From: Malurus cyaneus samueli
Lineage: Eukaryota; Chordata; Aves; Passeriformes; Maluridae
Length of the DNA: 64,000 bases
Assembly (NCBI GenBank): GCA_009741485.1
Contig: CM019215.1
Location: forward strand, 81,238,187 to 81,302,186
Direction: 5' to 3'
Position numbers and translations under genes: made by a program. Shown here in pieces: positions 39,500 through 53,159 of this stretch. Position 1 is the first letter of the stretch, and each line of letters starts with the position of its first letter. The notes under the pieces are model-generated. The model searched no databases, was not told where the DNA came from, and saw nothing but the letters and a program-made list of their open reading frames with translations.

Positions 39500-42400
39500 A
39501 CATATAAAACCACACTGTTAAATTCACATTGTAACTTGCTTAGCTGATGAAAAGGTGCACATGGAACAGTGCAAAGACTTTACAGGATATCACTCAGTGA
39601 CTCAGGACTCCTTCAGTTCCTCTGCTCCTAAACATAACAAAAGACATTTTTACCTGACGGCAATGAACACTGCACCCATATTGCAGACAGCTATCTAATT
39701 ATGAGGATATGAACTGTTGCTGCCAGCAGCCTGGACAAAACATAGAGTGTCTAAAAGACAATTGTGCATGTCTAGGTCATGATTTACCCCCCAGTTCTGG
39801 GAAGGTCTTAGGGCTGGTGGGATCTCTGTGGCTGTAGCCAGTCCTGGCATACAGGACCCTGAGGCAAAGGCACAGGTTCTGCAATGCCTGTTACTTCATT
39901 CTCAGCACTGTGTGCAGAGAGGAGAGAGCAAGCAGCACATGGTTTGGAGGGTCTCAGTGGGAGCACTAAACTGGGGAGTGCCGTTCTGAAACCATGACAT
40001 GTTTTCAGTAAACAACGTGAGTCAGGTGCCATTTCTGTTTTCTGTCTCATCCTTGTTCCTCTGGGAAAACATTTACTTATACAAGAGAATTGGGGTGCAG
40101 ATTTCTTGGTTGTCTGGGAGTTCTTTCTCATTCTGGGGAAAGATTTTTTATCTGCATGTCTCCCCTTGACTCTGCCATTCTTAAATTGCAAATAGATAAT
40201 TTGTTCTTTCCTCCTATTTTGTATATAAGTGGTAGAAGAGGGATGTTGATTTCATTATTCCTCATCTGCCTTCGGATGTCTAGCCCAGACTAAAATATCT
40301 TCAATAATTGTGAGTCTGCAATAAGACTTGGCAGCTCCATTCTTTTCCAAGAGGTACAGTTCCCTCCCTAATGTTTAACTTCAGCAATACCTGCAGGGAC
40401 TTGGCTTCATGGCTTTGTTCTGCCTGCAGGGACTAATTGCAGGGGCCATAATCTGTAGCTAACCACCCCTCATATACTTCCTGCACTAATATCATGCCTC
40501 TCTTTTCTGTCAAGTGAATGTTCCCAGTTTTATCAACCTTTTATCTCATTGGATTCAATTTTCTGCTTTCTCTTTCATTTGGGTGCAAGTGGCACTCAGA
40601 AAAAATACCCTTTCAAATATGAAGTTGGACCACAGAGTACATGGCAAAATAATTCCAGTTACAAGAACTATTTAAATATCTAGAATTTCTACCCCAAAAT
40701 TGTTTTCAGTGTCTTCAAAGGCTCTTATTTTTTCCCAAATTGAGATGTAAAAAATTAAAGTACTGGATTCATGAGTGGAATGGAAAATTCTAGAAAATAT
40801 AATGATTCAGAGCTGACTCTGAAATGTCTCTTTGGGATTTATTGAGTTAAAAAGAGACTCTTCTTTGTGTCTGAGTTTGAAATAATATACCCTAATTGTA
40901 AAAAATTGGTTCTGCATTCCAACATTAATAAAAACAGTAATTCAGGGACTTTTGGCTGGTTTTCCATTTCTACCAGCCAGGCTACATCTCTTGTACTGAC
41001 TAAAAACTTTTGGTGAGCTTTAATAACACAATAATGTTGAAAAAGACACAGAGATCACCAGAAAATAATGTCAAGCCATAAATAGCTCTGCCTTTTCTTC
41101 ACTTCAGGCAGGATCAACAATAACAAACACGTCCTGCTGGGCACTGAGCCCTGCTCTCCCAGTTTCCACACTCCAAGAAAATGACAGACTTATTTGAGCT
41201 GACCCTCATCATTAAGGAAAATGATTCACCCAGCACATCTGGGGTGGGGGAAGCAGCCTGAGACTGGAATGGGCTGGTGGGATTTTCCCCAATTTGAGCA
41301 TTAGCTGCAGTGGGAAGTGTGGCTGTCCCCTCACTGTTTCTTCTCATTAGAAACTGTGACTGAGCACCTGTGAAAGTCTTAGTGTGATGCATCCAATTTC
41401 TTGAGAAACTCAGATATCTGCCTAGAGAAACAGATTCTGACACCTAGGATGGCCTCATGATTGTCATTCATAAGGATTCATGTGAATTCATAAGGAGTCA
41501 AAAGAACTGGTAGTTATAACAAGAAAAAAAGATATGTAAATATAAAAGCAATTTATTTGTTGAGTTTTCATCATCTTGCTGAAATCAGTATAGCCATAAA
41601 TGCAAAAAAAAACATATTAATCATAGCTCCATATGACCATACATCTTTACATAACCTTAGCTAATGGAGACCCTTCTCTGATTTTCAGACAAATTCATTT
41701 GAAAATATTTTTATTTTGCTTTTCTTCACAGAGAAAGAAACTCTCTAATACTGTCATAGAAATTTTAATCTAAAATAATTTTGTGATAAATTTAACAGGA
41801 TACTTCTGTCCTTCCCCAGCCTATGTTACGTCTCCAGTGGTAAAAGTCCAGAGTAAGACAAGTAATTTAACTTCTTTCTTAGTGGCCACCAGCTGGAGAA
41901 TACATTTGATTTCTTCTAAACAAGATAGATGCTGTGGCCAGGCCCATGTCACTCTGAGTATTCGTTTAAACTTGCAAGGGATTACGAGCTCAAAGTCAAC
42001 CTGAGTGTGGAACCCAGGTTTTGGAGTCTGGTAACACTAATCATCATCATCTAACTCCTTTATTCTGCATGAATGGATGGTATGTTTGCATTTAAATACT
42101 TACTTGACTATCTGGTTTGCATTTAAATACTTTCTTGATTATCTGGTGTGTCCCTTTGGTTCCACAGACAGGGAGTTACCCTCAAAGAACAGCCTGGAGC
42201 TCGCTGCAGTTGCAAAAATCTCAGCAAGTTTCTGACAGATGCAAATGCTGTCCTATGTAATAGAGCAAGTTTTATCTTCTCTGAGCTGTTTGTTAAGACT
42301 GGGCTCAGGAACCCGCTCTTAGTCCTGTATGTACCCCCGAACTGGGTCACATGAGCAGAAATGAAATCAGTGAAGTCTGAACTGTCTGGTTTGTGGTTTT

Positions 42401-45400
42401 CTTTCACACAAAAAGGAACAATAGGTACTGAACTGAGCATTTTGGGTTCTAAACTGTAATTTGATTGCTCTTGAGCTGAGCAAAAAAAATGTTTATCTAA
42501 ATATCCTCAAAAACAGGCAAATCATCTGATGTGGAAACACCAAGGGATGGGTATAGGATCAGATCTGCTGCTCTTCTTATTGCACTGTTTGATTAGTCCT
42601 TTAAGCCATTTGTCATCAACTTCACTTAGAAGTCATTTTACTAAGTGCTATCAAAACCCATTTATTTCTTGTATTTCTTCTACACCAGACTGAAGAACTC
42701 CTTAAATTTTTAGTATTCTAAATTCTTTTGCATTTTCTTGCTGTAGAATTAGATAATGAATACTTAAAATTGTTTTTGGTGGCTCTTTGACAAATGTTAG
42801 GAGAAAATCTATTAAGCTTTTTCTGTAAGAACTCTTTGCCAGCAGTCAGATCACTTCATCCATAACTTCTCCACCTTTCTCTGTTGCCTAGTAAAAGAGA
42901 CAGTGAGAAAATACACAATAAGGAAATTGCATTTCCACCAAATTTTAAAATACTTTTGAAGAGGAACACAGTTAAAACACTAAAAGCATATTTGTTTTAC
43001 AATGTGATGATGTCAATGGTCTGGTACAAAGCATCTAAATGTCAGGCTTCATGCAGTGTTTTATTGACTCGTTTCTTTGTTTTTGCAAACAATTAGTCTG
43101 GCTTCTTATGTTGTGTGTTTAGAGGTAAGTGGCAAAAATTCACTACTGTGAATTCTTATCTCAATCAAAACTAGGTCTTCAAATACTTAGGAAAAATGGT
43201 GCAACAATACCTTGGTTTTAACAAGGTCGAGTCCAATGAAATTGTTTTAAAAGTCTGTACTAATCTATTCATGATATGAAAGTATTAGAGGCTTTTGCGA
43301 CATTTCTAAAGAAAATAAATGGGCCCCCTTTTCCATTCGTATGAAATCTGTACTGTCTGTTTCATGTCAGATACAAAACAAAATTTATTATTTGTCAAAA
43401 TTTATTATTTGCTGTAATGAAATAGAGTGGATAGCACAGCTTTGTAGACTTGGAGACCGACAGCCAGAAAGAGAGGCTGACAGCATTCAGTGTTCTCTTT
43501 CTCCAGTCAGATCCACCTGAAAAAAGTCAGAACTTCGGTAGGGGTACCTGGGGTGTGGGACACTCTGCTGATGAGCAAACACCTTTTGGACAGAAGCTGT
43601 GGGCACTGCTGGCTTTCCACCCATCAGCAGCTCCTGAGAGAAACAAAGAAAATCCACAGGTCACATCCTGAATGAATGCACCTCAGCAAAGCATCCTGCA
43701 CCTGGAGAGTGGCCTGAGGGGCAGCCCTGTGGTGAAACCAGGTGTGCAGGGAGGAATGAAGCAATCCTGATGACCTGTGAGTAAGGAAAGCCCATTTCTC
43801 CTGCCTCTCTGACCTCACCAGATCCTTGAAATCGAAGAAAATACTTACCAATACCTAGTGTCAGATTTGATTTCACTAAAACAATGTGAGTTAATTCTGC
43901 TGTAAATATTTCCCCATTAGAAAGTTGTCATGAGCATTTGATAATATACATGAATTGCATATCCATCCCCTGCTTGTAGCTGATTCTTAAAAACAAAATT
44001 CTGCATTTCACACCCTACTGGGTGCTGACATTGTTACAATCCAATGCTCTTTCTGCTTGAGGAGTATGGTAGCTTGAGATCTAACCACCCTGTGTGCCTG
44101 AAAATCTAATTATACTCATGCTTTCTCTTGCCACAGCTGACAGCAAGTTGAAACCTTTGGCAGGTGTTTCATTTCCATAGCTATTCTGTGCACTGCGCTG
44201 TGTCTCCTGCTGTGAGCCCACACAGTACCTGCCTGTCTGATGGCTGTAATGAAAGGGGCTCACTGAGGTGCCTCCTCTGCCTTCTGTGACCACTGATGGG
44301 AAAATAAACAGCCTTGTACACGGCAAGCTCACTATCTGCTTGTTTGTGCATATATGCAAAGTAGGGGTTTTCTTGCAGACAGCAAGTAAAATTTGTCAGG
44401 CAAGAAGATAATTTCTCTAGTGTTAGAGCTGATAGAGCAGGAAGAGAGTGCTTTTCGGGGCAGAGGCAAGCTCTAAAGTGTAACTGGATTGAATTAGATA
44501 GGATTTCTCAGCATTATTTATAAAGGAAGGGTCAGGCTTAGAGAGAGGATGATGTAAAGGGCACTTCTCTGGGAAGACTTCTGGCTGCTCACTCTGCACA
44601 CAGGGCAGTAATGTAAATGGGAAAGTGAACTACTTACAGCAGGAAAACTGCAGGATGACATTTGATATCTCTGGGTTTCCTAGACCATTACTTGGGAGGG
44701 AAGGAAGGATGAGAAAACAGGTAGGGTGCTGAATTTTCTCAAAATAAGCTGCTTGCAATAAAAAGCCAGACAGCCTGTGAGACTTAATAAGTGTTGTGTG
44801 CTCTCTCATCAGCAATAGTTGTGGGGCTGAGCTCTTTGTTTGCTCTGATTCTTTCTGGGAGAAGCAAAAGCAACCTGAGAATGAGGTGGAGGCAGGCAGA
44901 CATAACAACTCAAGTGGTTGCATCTTGCTCCCCAAGTGTGGAGCAATGACAGCCTATTTGCAAATTTATCAGATTCAGCCAGTTTGTAAATTACCAGGCA
45001 ATGGCAAAGGCATTTTGGTGGCTGCTGTTTCAGTTCTCAGTTGAAAAACAACAGTAAGTGCTGCCCTGATACAAATGTTGGAGAGAATTCCACACATTGG
45101 AGGAAGTTGAAAGGCAGCATGGGGTTTGACTACCTTCATGAGCCTTCCTGAGCCTTCCTCTTCCCTCTCAGCAGAATCTGCTTCTAGGCAGAGACAAACA
45201 CTGTCAGTGCCACCAGATGTGTGTTCTGGCTGTTCCACAGGGCTGTACCAGGACACCACTAGCACAAAAACCCTCCCTCTATCCCCTCTCCCTAGCACAC
45301 CACCTCTCCCCACACAGAATTGCTAGGAAGAAAGATGACAAGTTCTACATGACAGAGCCATCCTCATATCAGCTGGTGTGTGTTGCTGGTGATATCAAGC

Positions 45401-45420
45401 TGTTGGTATTAGTTTTGAAG
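39500..45420. other. Intergenic DNA with a small tandem duplication
   Basis: No gene is supported in about 6 kb. A 31-base unit is duplicated at 42084-42145. CCTGCAGGGACT occurs twice at 40390 and 40433. The open frames have no family resemblance. Confidence 0.55.
42084..42145. repeat. Two-copy 31-base tandem repeat
   Basis: The unit beginning GTTTGCATTTAAATACTT occupies 42084-42114 and 42115-42145 with two mismatches. Each unit contains TTTGCAT, an octamer-like core next to ATTTAAAT. Confidence 0.9.
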
Positions 45421-45439
45421 CCTGGACTGTCTTTGTTTT

Positions 45440-45508
45440 TTGTTTTGGTTTTTTTTTTTTTTTTTTTTTGTGTTTTTTGTTTTGTTTTGTTTTGTTTTTG
45501 TTTTTTTT
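45440..45508. repeat. T-rich tract with TTTTG units
   Basis: A 21-base T run (45449-45469) is followed by repeated TTTTG units. On the minus strand this reads as an A-rich tail with AAAAC units. No retro-copied body is recognisable beside it. Confidence 0.9.
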
Positions 45509-46069
45509 CCTCTATGTATCTATTGCAGGCTCTCCTCTTATGCTTACTTTCCTTTTCCATTTTCCTTTGATATTTCTCCTCTCTTTCTTTTGTCCAAAAC
45601 AACTTCTGCACCCAGAATAAAAATTACTGAAGGGTTTAACCTGAGGAATTATGTTTACTTTGCTTGCCTGTTCAGATAAGGCTTATACAGGTACAGAATA
45701 CTCATACCTGCTGGAAGGCATTTAATGCAGGGGATTATTTCCAGGTGCCTTTGCAGAGCTGTCCTTAAGTGAGGGGAAACAAAAGTATCTCATTTTACAG
45801 CTGCTAAAATTCACATGCTTTGCTAGGTCTAGGAACACTTCTGGGTGTACTGGTGTATGAAATGCATGTGCTCTGGCAAGTGAACTGCACTTGTTGGGAG
45901 AAGCAGTAGCAATCTCTGTACTGGGAAATAATCTATTCATGTGGGGTGGGATATGCACTCTGAGCACAACATCATGGTGATGCCATCTCAGTGAAAAATA
46001 GTCCCTCTCTGTGTTTTTCCCTTCTGCATGCAAGTAGAAAGTTTGTAATATCTAATTTCTTTTAGTTCC

Positions 46070-46185
46070 TTTCTTTGTTGTTGTTTGTGGGTTTTGGTTT
46101 TGTTTTGCTTTTTTTGTTGTTTGGGTCTTTGAGTTTAGGGTTTTTTTGTTTGTTTTTTTTGTTTTGTTGTTTTTTTTTTTTTAAG
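46070..46185. repeat. T/G-rich simple sequence
   Basis: About 110 bases of T runs broken by single or double G, including TTTGTTTG units. On the minus strand it is A-rich with C interruptions, similar in character to the tracts at 45.4, 50.8, 51.6 and 55.6 kb. Confidence 0.85.
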
Positions 46186-46189
46186 AAAA

Positions 46190-49100
46190 TAAATGTTGTC
46201 TTCCATTTTTGTTAGAACTCTGATCTCACACTTCTATTGCTGCAGTGGATAAGGCTGAGGAAGCAGTCTATTATTTCTAAGCAGGTTCAGTGACTTCTTT
46301 CCTGTTATAGGTCATATATTTCATAAAATATTTCAGAAAATTAGACAGGTAATAATGAACCTTAAAAATTTCCTATCTTTACAGATCCAGGATAAAATTT
46401 CACTGGGTTTTAAGCTGATTACCTTGTCACTGTACTACATAGAGCCTATGTCTTACAAAGACATTCTCTTTGAATAAAAGGATTTCAAGTAATGGTAAAA
46501 CTCACACCATAATCTGTTCTCATGCTTATCCACCCTAATTTTTGGAAATATCTGTATTTTTCAGTAGCAAATGTTCTAGTTTAAACAATGTGAAAATTGT
46601 TTTGTGTGTTATGTGAGTGCCCTTTGAAGTGCAGTGTGTCTCCCTCTGTGTTTAAGTCATTAACTCACTTTTTTCCTTGTTCTTGAAGTCTAGTGATTAA
46701 GTACAATGTCACATTTCAATTTCACAAGCTACTGTTGAAGCGTTTCTTTGACTTATTGGAATTGTTTGGTCAGAAGCACTGTATAACACACAAAGAGCTG
46801 GGAAGACAAGCAGAAGATAGGAAAGCTTTTTCAGAACAAAGAAATGTGCTTCAGATTAGGTCTGGTTTTGTTACCATAGCAATGTAATAACACAGCAAAA
46901 CTCTCCACAGATATTATTCCAAATATTCTACCTTTGCAGTTTTTCATGGATATAGAAAGACCAATCACAATACTTTTCCTTACCAGATCCCAGAGTGTGG
47001 GAGCGAGGGAATATGGAGAAGTACCTTAAAATATTTTATCACATGTGAGAGTTATATTCATGTTTTGATTTCATTCCACAATTATAGCTGGCATAAACAT
47101 GCAAAACTGTATTGAAATAAAGTGGAAGACAGTGGAACCATGAAAGGAAACTGATAATATCTCAGATACAAATTACAGGGACCGGGTTATGATTGCAGGC
47201 TATGTGCAATGCAGGTAGATCACTCAAAAGGCGCTGAAGAAATTCAATGGAACGTTGAAGTGCTGGCAAGGTCGACCACTTCAAACAAAACTGGACGTCA
47301 GACACATCAGTGAAAACCTGATTATTCGCCAAAGCCAGGGTCAAAAGGCAATGATCAGACAAAAGGTTAGGGAGAGACTGACAGTCTGGGAGACTTCTTG
47401 AAAAGAGAAGAGAATGTCAAGCAAGGCTGACTGCTGTCCCACTCAGATGGAAAAAGCAGACCTGCCATAGAGCAAGACACTCTGCCATAGAGAAAGAGAT
47501 TATTTGATGACGTGGTTCAGCTCCCTGGCTCTCCAGCACAGGTCAGACTGGGCTCCAAAAGAGTATTCCACTCGGACTGACTTGCTCTCAGACATTTGTC
47601 TGCAGTGAACTTATGTACCACTGAAAAGAGATGGTTGTAAATTGAGCTATTTGGATCCCACAGTTCTGCTAAAGGAAGAACTGCAGGAACAGCTTTGCCA
47701 TGATTCAAAGCCTTGGGCTGAACTACAGAGCACCTTTTATTAGCCTGGCTTTTGTTTCTGCTTTGGTTTTCTGAGAATGCATCAGTGTTAGTGAGTCAGC
47801 TTATTGCAATTAAAGTACCTCTAAGCTTGTCTAAGCTCATCTCAATGTGCTGAATTGCTGTTCCCCAGTAACAAATGATTACTGAGTTTGCATCTGTACA
47901 GCGTTTGAGCTCTTCTACTGTGCTGAAAATTAGTCCTTTCCTTGATGGAAAAACTGCAGTTTTCTGATCTTACAGCTCATGATTTCAGCTGACCCCATAT
48001 AAACTAATAATCAATTAATTCTCTGGTGCTGAATAATCTTTCACTTTCCCCAATTCCCATCAACCAGACATCAAAATGAGTAATTCAAAATCTCATAGTG
48101 GAAATTGCTGTATTTCTGACTCCAGTGATAAAGTTAGAGTTGCCATACATTTCCTTTGCTTTTTCTTTCACCAAGGTGATCATGCTGATCCAGTCAGACA
48201 ATTGAGGTTCTAATGCTTCCAAAATTTGATTTGGGTTTTGACATTTTATTTCTGCCAATTTAGGCACTGTATGCTTATTATGACTGTGCTGGTCCTGAAT
48301 CCACTGAACTGAATCTCTCATATTAACTCATTTTTTACAGTGTAGTTTGGAAAGGATTTCTGTCATTGAGGTGCATGATGTAAGGGGAGTGACACTCAAA
48401 CAGTTGACATTCATGTCCCACAGAGCTTGGGATCTAAACTGGTGATAGGCAAGCTCTGTTCCTGTTTCCTTTCAGAAAATGTGACAACAATGGTTCCCCC
48501 AGGTACTGCTTTAGCTGATGCTTAAATCAATTTTTCTTACCATCAGTCAGTCAGAGCTCTCTGTTCCTTTATATCTACACCAGTACAGAAAAGAATTAGA
48601 AACTGCCAGTTAAAAAAGTGGTTTTGTTCTGCTTTTTGAATGGCATATGCTTAACCGTAAAAAAGAATCAACCAACCAAACCCTGACAACAACAACAACA
48701 AAACAATCAACCAAGCAAAAACACAAACAAAAACCCCAAACCACAATGCTCAAATGCATATTTTCCTGGCAAAATCCCTGCCAAGGGGCCAAATCAACAT
48801 AACCCATGAGGGTGATAATTTATCCAGCCATAATGTTCTCAGTACTCTCATGGCTGCACTACAAGCTCCTGAGAGAAGGGCTGTGAGCATTATGGTGCAG
48901 AGTCCTTACCTTTCCCTTTTGAACTCATATATGTGCTGCAAATTTGCAATTCCAAACTAGGGTAAGATAAAATTTGTAAAACAGCATGTAAACACAGCAT
49001 AAGCTTTCATTACCCAGGAGTTATCAACATATTTTTTCCTTTGGGGAAATAAAAAAGAGAATGCTTATATGTGAGACAGAATCTTTTGTTCATTAACAAA

Positions 49101-50770
49101 AGAAAATTAAATCTGTTAATAACGTGAAGGTTGGGTTTTCATCCTGCCAGTCTGGTATTCAGACAGCACCGGTTCCTACCTGACTGTCATAAAGCCAACC
49201 TAAAAATTATTAGGAGTGGGAGGAGTGAAGGGTATATTTTCTGATGAGTTTTTGATTCTCTACTGAGTTTTCAGCCTTTAAGATACACCATCTGTATGTT
49301 TCAAATTCTTCACAACCATATTACTTGGACAGGAGATAAAGAAGCAAGGGGAGTTTATTATTTCCCTCTTCTCTTCCCCCTGAGGAAAAAGTTTCCAAAA
49401 TCTGGGACTTCTAAATATTGCAGAGGTGCTTGGACTTAGTTTTTAAGCTTTCTTCAACCTACAGCTTATAGAAAGAGAGAAGCCTTTTGCTCACAGAGGC
49501 TGATCGACTCATTTTTTATCTCTGCACTCAGACACTGATATTGAAGGAATATATGAGAAACCTGAGCAAGACGGCCTGAAAGGAATAACCTGCTTAGTGA
49601 AAGCAATAACCTGCTTACTGAAAGTCTCAAGTTAAAATTAGACTCTCTACATAAAATATATATAATAAATATAAATGCAAAATATTTATAAGTATTTCTT
49701 CTTTTAAGTCACACTTAACCTTCCTACCTTCCCCTGACACTTTTCCCTGCTTTGAAGGAAGCATTATAGCATGACCCTGCGGAAGAGGGATCATGAACTT
49801 TGTTCTTTGTGCTTCATGGTTAAAAAAGAGACCAACAAAATGTCTCATTGTTAGACTGTTACAATATTGAGTTGATATTATAATTCTTATTGTGCTTAAA
49901 ACTTACAGCTGGTATCAGGCACAGAAATGATTGCTTTACTTCCAGGCTTACAAACTAGAAAATGGATTGCTGTTGAGACCATGAAGCTTCCATTGGCTCA
50001 TCTTCACTTCTAAGAAAGTTGTGATTTTTTTTTGTAGTATTTTTTAAATTTAGCAAATGACAGTAAATATCCTGAGTTTTAGCTATAAGAGCCGGCAAAA
50101 AGGCAATGCCTGATTTCAGAGCCGCACACGGATCAGTGCTGGATGTTCAGTGCAACAGCACCCTCTACTCCTGATGACATCTAAATGCATCCCTTGCTCC
50201 AAGGTGCTCTGTGCCAGAATGTCATTTCTGGTTAACTACGGGCCTCTTAGACTGATCCCAATAGCTCAGGAAGATTAAAAGCAAATTATAAACATGAGAG
50301 TAACTAAAGGCACAGAGAACAGAGTTAAAAAGAGCAGGAGTTCAGCACAACTCTTTGCCCACTCTCTTATTTAGCAAGAAGCTGCTATTTTTGCTGGCAG
50401 AAGAACTGCTGTCTTTAGTAAAGGATTTGGTGTTATGTGTCATGAAGAGTTACTAATTTACACAAAACAGAAGTGCAGCACTTGGACAAAGAGTCAAAAG
50501 AGACACGGTGGTTTTTACTGAAAAAAACAACAATGCTGGAAGACAATTACTTGAGAAATTAACTGTGAGCTGTAATTTGCAAAAAAGGGCCACAGGAGTC
50601 AAGGCAAATGTAGTTCTAGGCTATGAGAGATATATTATTTCTGCGGAGAGAAGGAGTATTGAAGTACATTGTCCTTTTACAAAACAGTACTCAAATCTTC
50701 CCTGGCATATGGCATGCAATTACAGTCACTTATCTTTTTGTGACGCAACAGTGCAAAATCAGACTGGATC
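46190..50770. other. Intergenic DNA with small repeats
   Basis: No gene is supported. It contains an A/C-rich simple stretch at about 48660-48745 and a 21-base tandem duplication at 49584-49625. The segment 47160-47710 has somewhat more CpG than its flanks but no recognised coding content. Confidence 0.5.
49584..49625. repeat. Two-copy 21-base tandem repeat
   Basis: AATAACCTGCTTAGTGAAAGC (49584-49604) is followed by a copy at 49605-49625 with two differences. Confidence 0.88.
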
Positions 50771-50774
50771 ACTG

Positions 50775-50885
50775 AAAAAAAAAAAAAAAAGAGTATAAAG
50801 GGAAAAGAGAAAAATAACAGACTGGGTTTTGTTTTTTTTGTTTTTTTTTTGTTTGTTTGTTTTTTGTTTGTTTTTTTTTTTTAAG
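50775..50885. repeat. Poly-A run facing a T/G-rich tract
   Basis: A 16-base A run (50775-50790) lies 40 bases before a T-rich tract with GTTTGTTTG units (about 50830-50882). The two could fold back on each other, although both are likely slippage-prone simple sequence. Confidence 0.85.
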
Positions 50886-51588
50886 AGGGAAACAAAGGTA
50901 TCCCTGTGTCTCAGGTAACAAGCATTTTCAAAATTTGCCAAAAAATGGATGAGGGGAAACCAACTTAATTTTTTTTTCTTTGTCTTGGTGAAGTTAGTGT
51001 TACACTTATTCAAGTGTTTTTTTTGTGAGGAGAGTAAATAGCAAAACCCCTTGGTCATAAAAAGGTCAGGAAGGGCATGGATGTTTTCAATTCATATTTA
51101 TGACCCACTAATTTTCTTACAGGTAGTAGACATACCCTTCAAACAGAAGTGCTGAAGCTGTTGCCAGTGTTTTCTTCTCTGGTGATACCTTTACATAAAG
51201 GGAGTTCTTACTGAAGAGTGAAAGCTCCCTCTTCTGTAAAAAAATTTTGGTTGTGATTCTCTTTATTTGTGTATGAGGGATGCAGTGGCTGTATTTTGAT
51301 TTATTATTCTCTCCAAAACAGATGTGTTTGCTCTTTTATTGAAGTAGCAAAAGCTGTCAGAAAGGTTTTGTCATTTCATTCAGAGCTGGTTGTCGAAGCT
51401 GTCAGTGGCTCCACAGGGGTTGGGTTACCCCAATTCCTGGAGGGCAGAGTTACAGACATTTCAAAGATCTGGATATTATTTAGAAGAACTGCTGGCATAT
51501 TCTGTTGTGAAGGAGTTTGATAACACTCACATTACTTGTTTGCTTATTCAATATACTCAGAGGTAACTTTCCAGGCTTCATTAATTCC

Positions 51589-51840
51589 TTTTTTTTTTTT
51601 TTTGTTGTGGTTGTTGGGTGTTTTTTTTTTTTTTTTTTTTTTTTTGTTTTTTTTGGTTTTGTTTTGTTTTTTTTTAATTTATCTTCTGTTAATGTGCTAT
51701 TAACAGCTTTGATTTGCTGTTTTCAGCTGCTGGTGGGTTCATGTGCTGATTGAACTGGCTCCATTCCTACATCAAGGAGAAAAGTGCTGCACACTGATAT
51801 GTGATGTGCACACCATTTGTAAGCAGTACTAGCTTTCCAA
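51589..51840 (-). repeat. Dispersed repeat copy A with A-rich tail
   Basis: On the minus strand this is a 164-base body (51677-51840) followed by a long A-rich tail interrupted by C. The body matches copy B at 55651-55814 over its full length with 8 differences and no indels. The family is not recognised. An A-rich 3' tail points to retroposition. Confidence 0.85.
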
Positions 51841-51849
51841 TACAGTAGC

Positions 51850-53155
51850 TATTTCTGTGTAACTTGAATGTTTTTTTACTATTTTTTATAGCTGCTTTTC
51901 TCCAGAGTACACATTCTGAATCCAACCTTCAAAGCCTTCGCTCATTTTCTTAGTCATGTTCTAAGTCTGTGCTGCCAACTCTATCAGTCTCTTCAAGAAT
52001 GTTTTTAGGGGAAGTTCACAAGGTGGTGCTGTATGATTTTCTGTGTCAGTTTGGTTAACTACTCCATGATACTTTAAATTTCAGTAGACCAGCTTCTGCC
52101 TTCAAAGGATGTTTGCTGCCTACTTTGGTTTCCTGTTACATTATTAGGAGATTTTTTTTTTTAATTTTATTTTTATTGGAGCAGAAGTTATGAAAAATTG
52201 TTTGTTAGCACTGATCTAAAAGGAAAAGGGTTCAACTCCTTGATAAGGTCTGAAGTGGTGTACAAGAAAAATTAAATCAGATGATATTTGAGATACCCCC
52301 AGAAAACTGCATTGTTTTCTCACCCCTGGGAATGCTTCCCAAACTTAGTAATTGCTTATAAGTGATACTTTGAAGAAGACAAGCATTATGTTGAATAACT
52401 GCACAAGAGAAAGCTACAATCCAGCCTTGCATGTTTTCATGGCCTTAGAGTTGACATTTTACAAGGGAAGAAAATAATTTGGAGCACTACTTGGGTCACA
52501 GAGAAAACAAGCCCAAAAGATTTCATTTCCTGCAATGTATTTATATTTTGAGAAATATTTCCTTTTACCGTTGTTAACTATTTACTGTTTCATTCAATGG
52601 ATTTCTTTCCAGTGAAGTTCAGTCGACTTTAGACTCTTTTACGATTTTCTAACCACTGCCTCTATGTGCTCCTCATATGATTTGCTGTGTGCTGGCACCT
52701 GCTTTGAAAGAAGGTAATTCTACTGTTATGAGTCAGGCAATTATCTTGCTCACTGAGGAAGGGAAGAGACCATACAAGCTTTAGGCAACATTAAAATATA
52801 ATTACTTACAATTATCACTGTATTAATATAGTTATGATGCATCTTATGTCATATTTTACATTTCCATTTTATTGGGCTGTAGTTACAGTAACCAAAAAAC
52901 AGTAGATTTTAAAACTCCTCATAAAAGGAAGCAATCTCTGAATGTTCAAATTAGAGGAAGCAGATGAAGGCGTGGAGTGTCTTGTGTTTACTAAAGCAGC
53001 AGTAAGGAAAATGACAGAAAAATGTCCTTCCAGCTTGGAGATGCTGTGTGGCACACTCCTGGAGAGGTGCACTTGACAGTTCTGCTTCCCAACAGAATGA
53101 ACAAAATTACTTGGTTTAAATTGTGTCTTCTTTTGCAAGTCTTCAGTGTACAAAA
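51850..53155. other. Intergenic DNA without recognised features
   Basis: No gene or named repeat is supported here. Confidence 0.5.
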
Positions 53156-53159
53156 GTTT

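Noticed and set aside
39808..40191. 127-codon minus-strand open frame
   Set aside because: No motif, no family resemblance, no splice context; consistent with chance.
47162..47708. CpG-containing stretch with two minus-strand frames, considered as a retroviral or gene fragment
   Set aside because: No recognisable polymerase, gag or cellular protein motif in any frame.
50095..50240. CpG-bearing patch considered as a conserved element or old SINE
   Set aside because: No A/B box, no tail and no recognised SINE core; cannot be supported without alignment.
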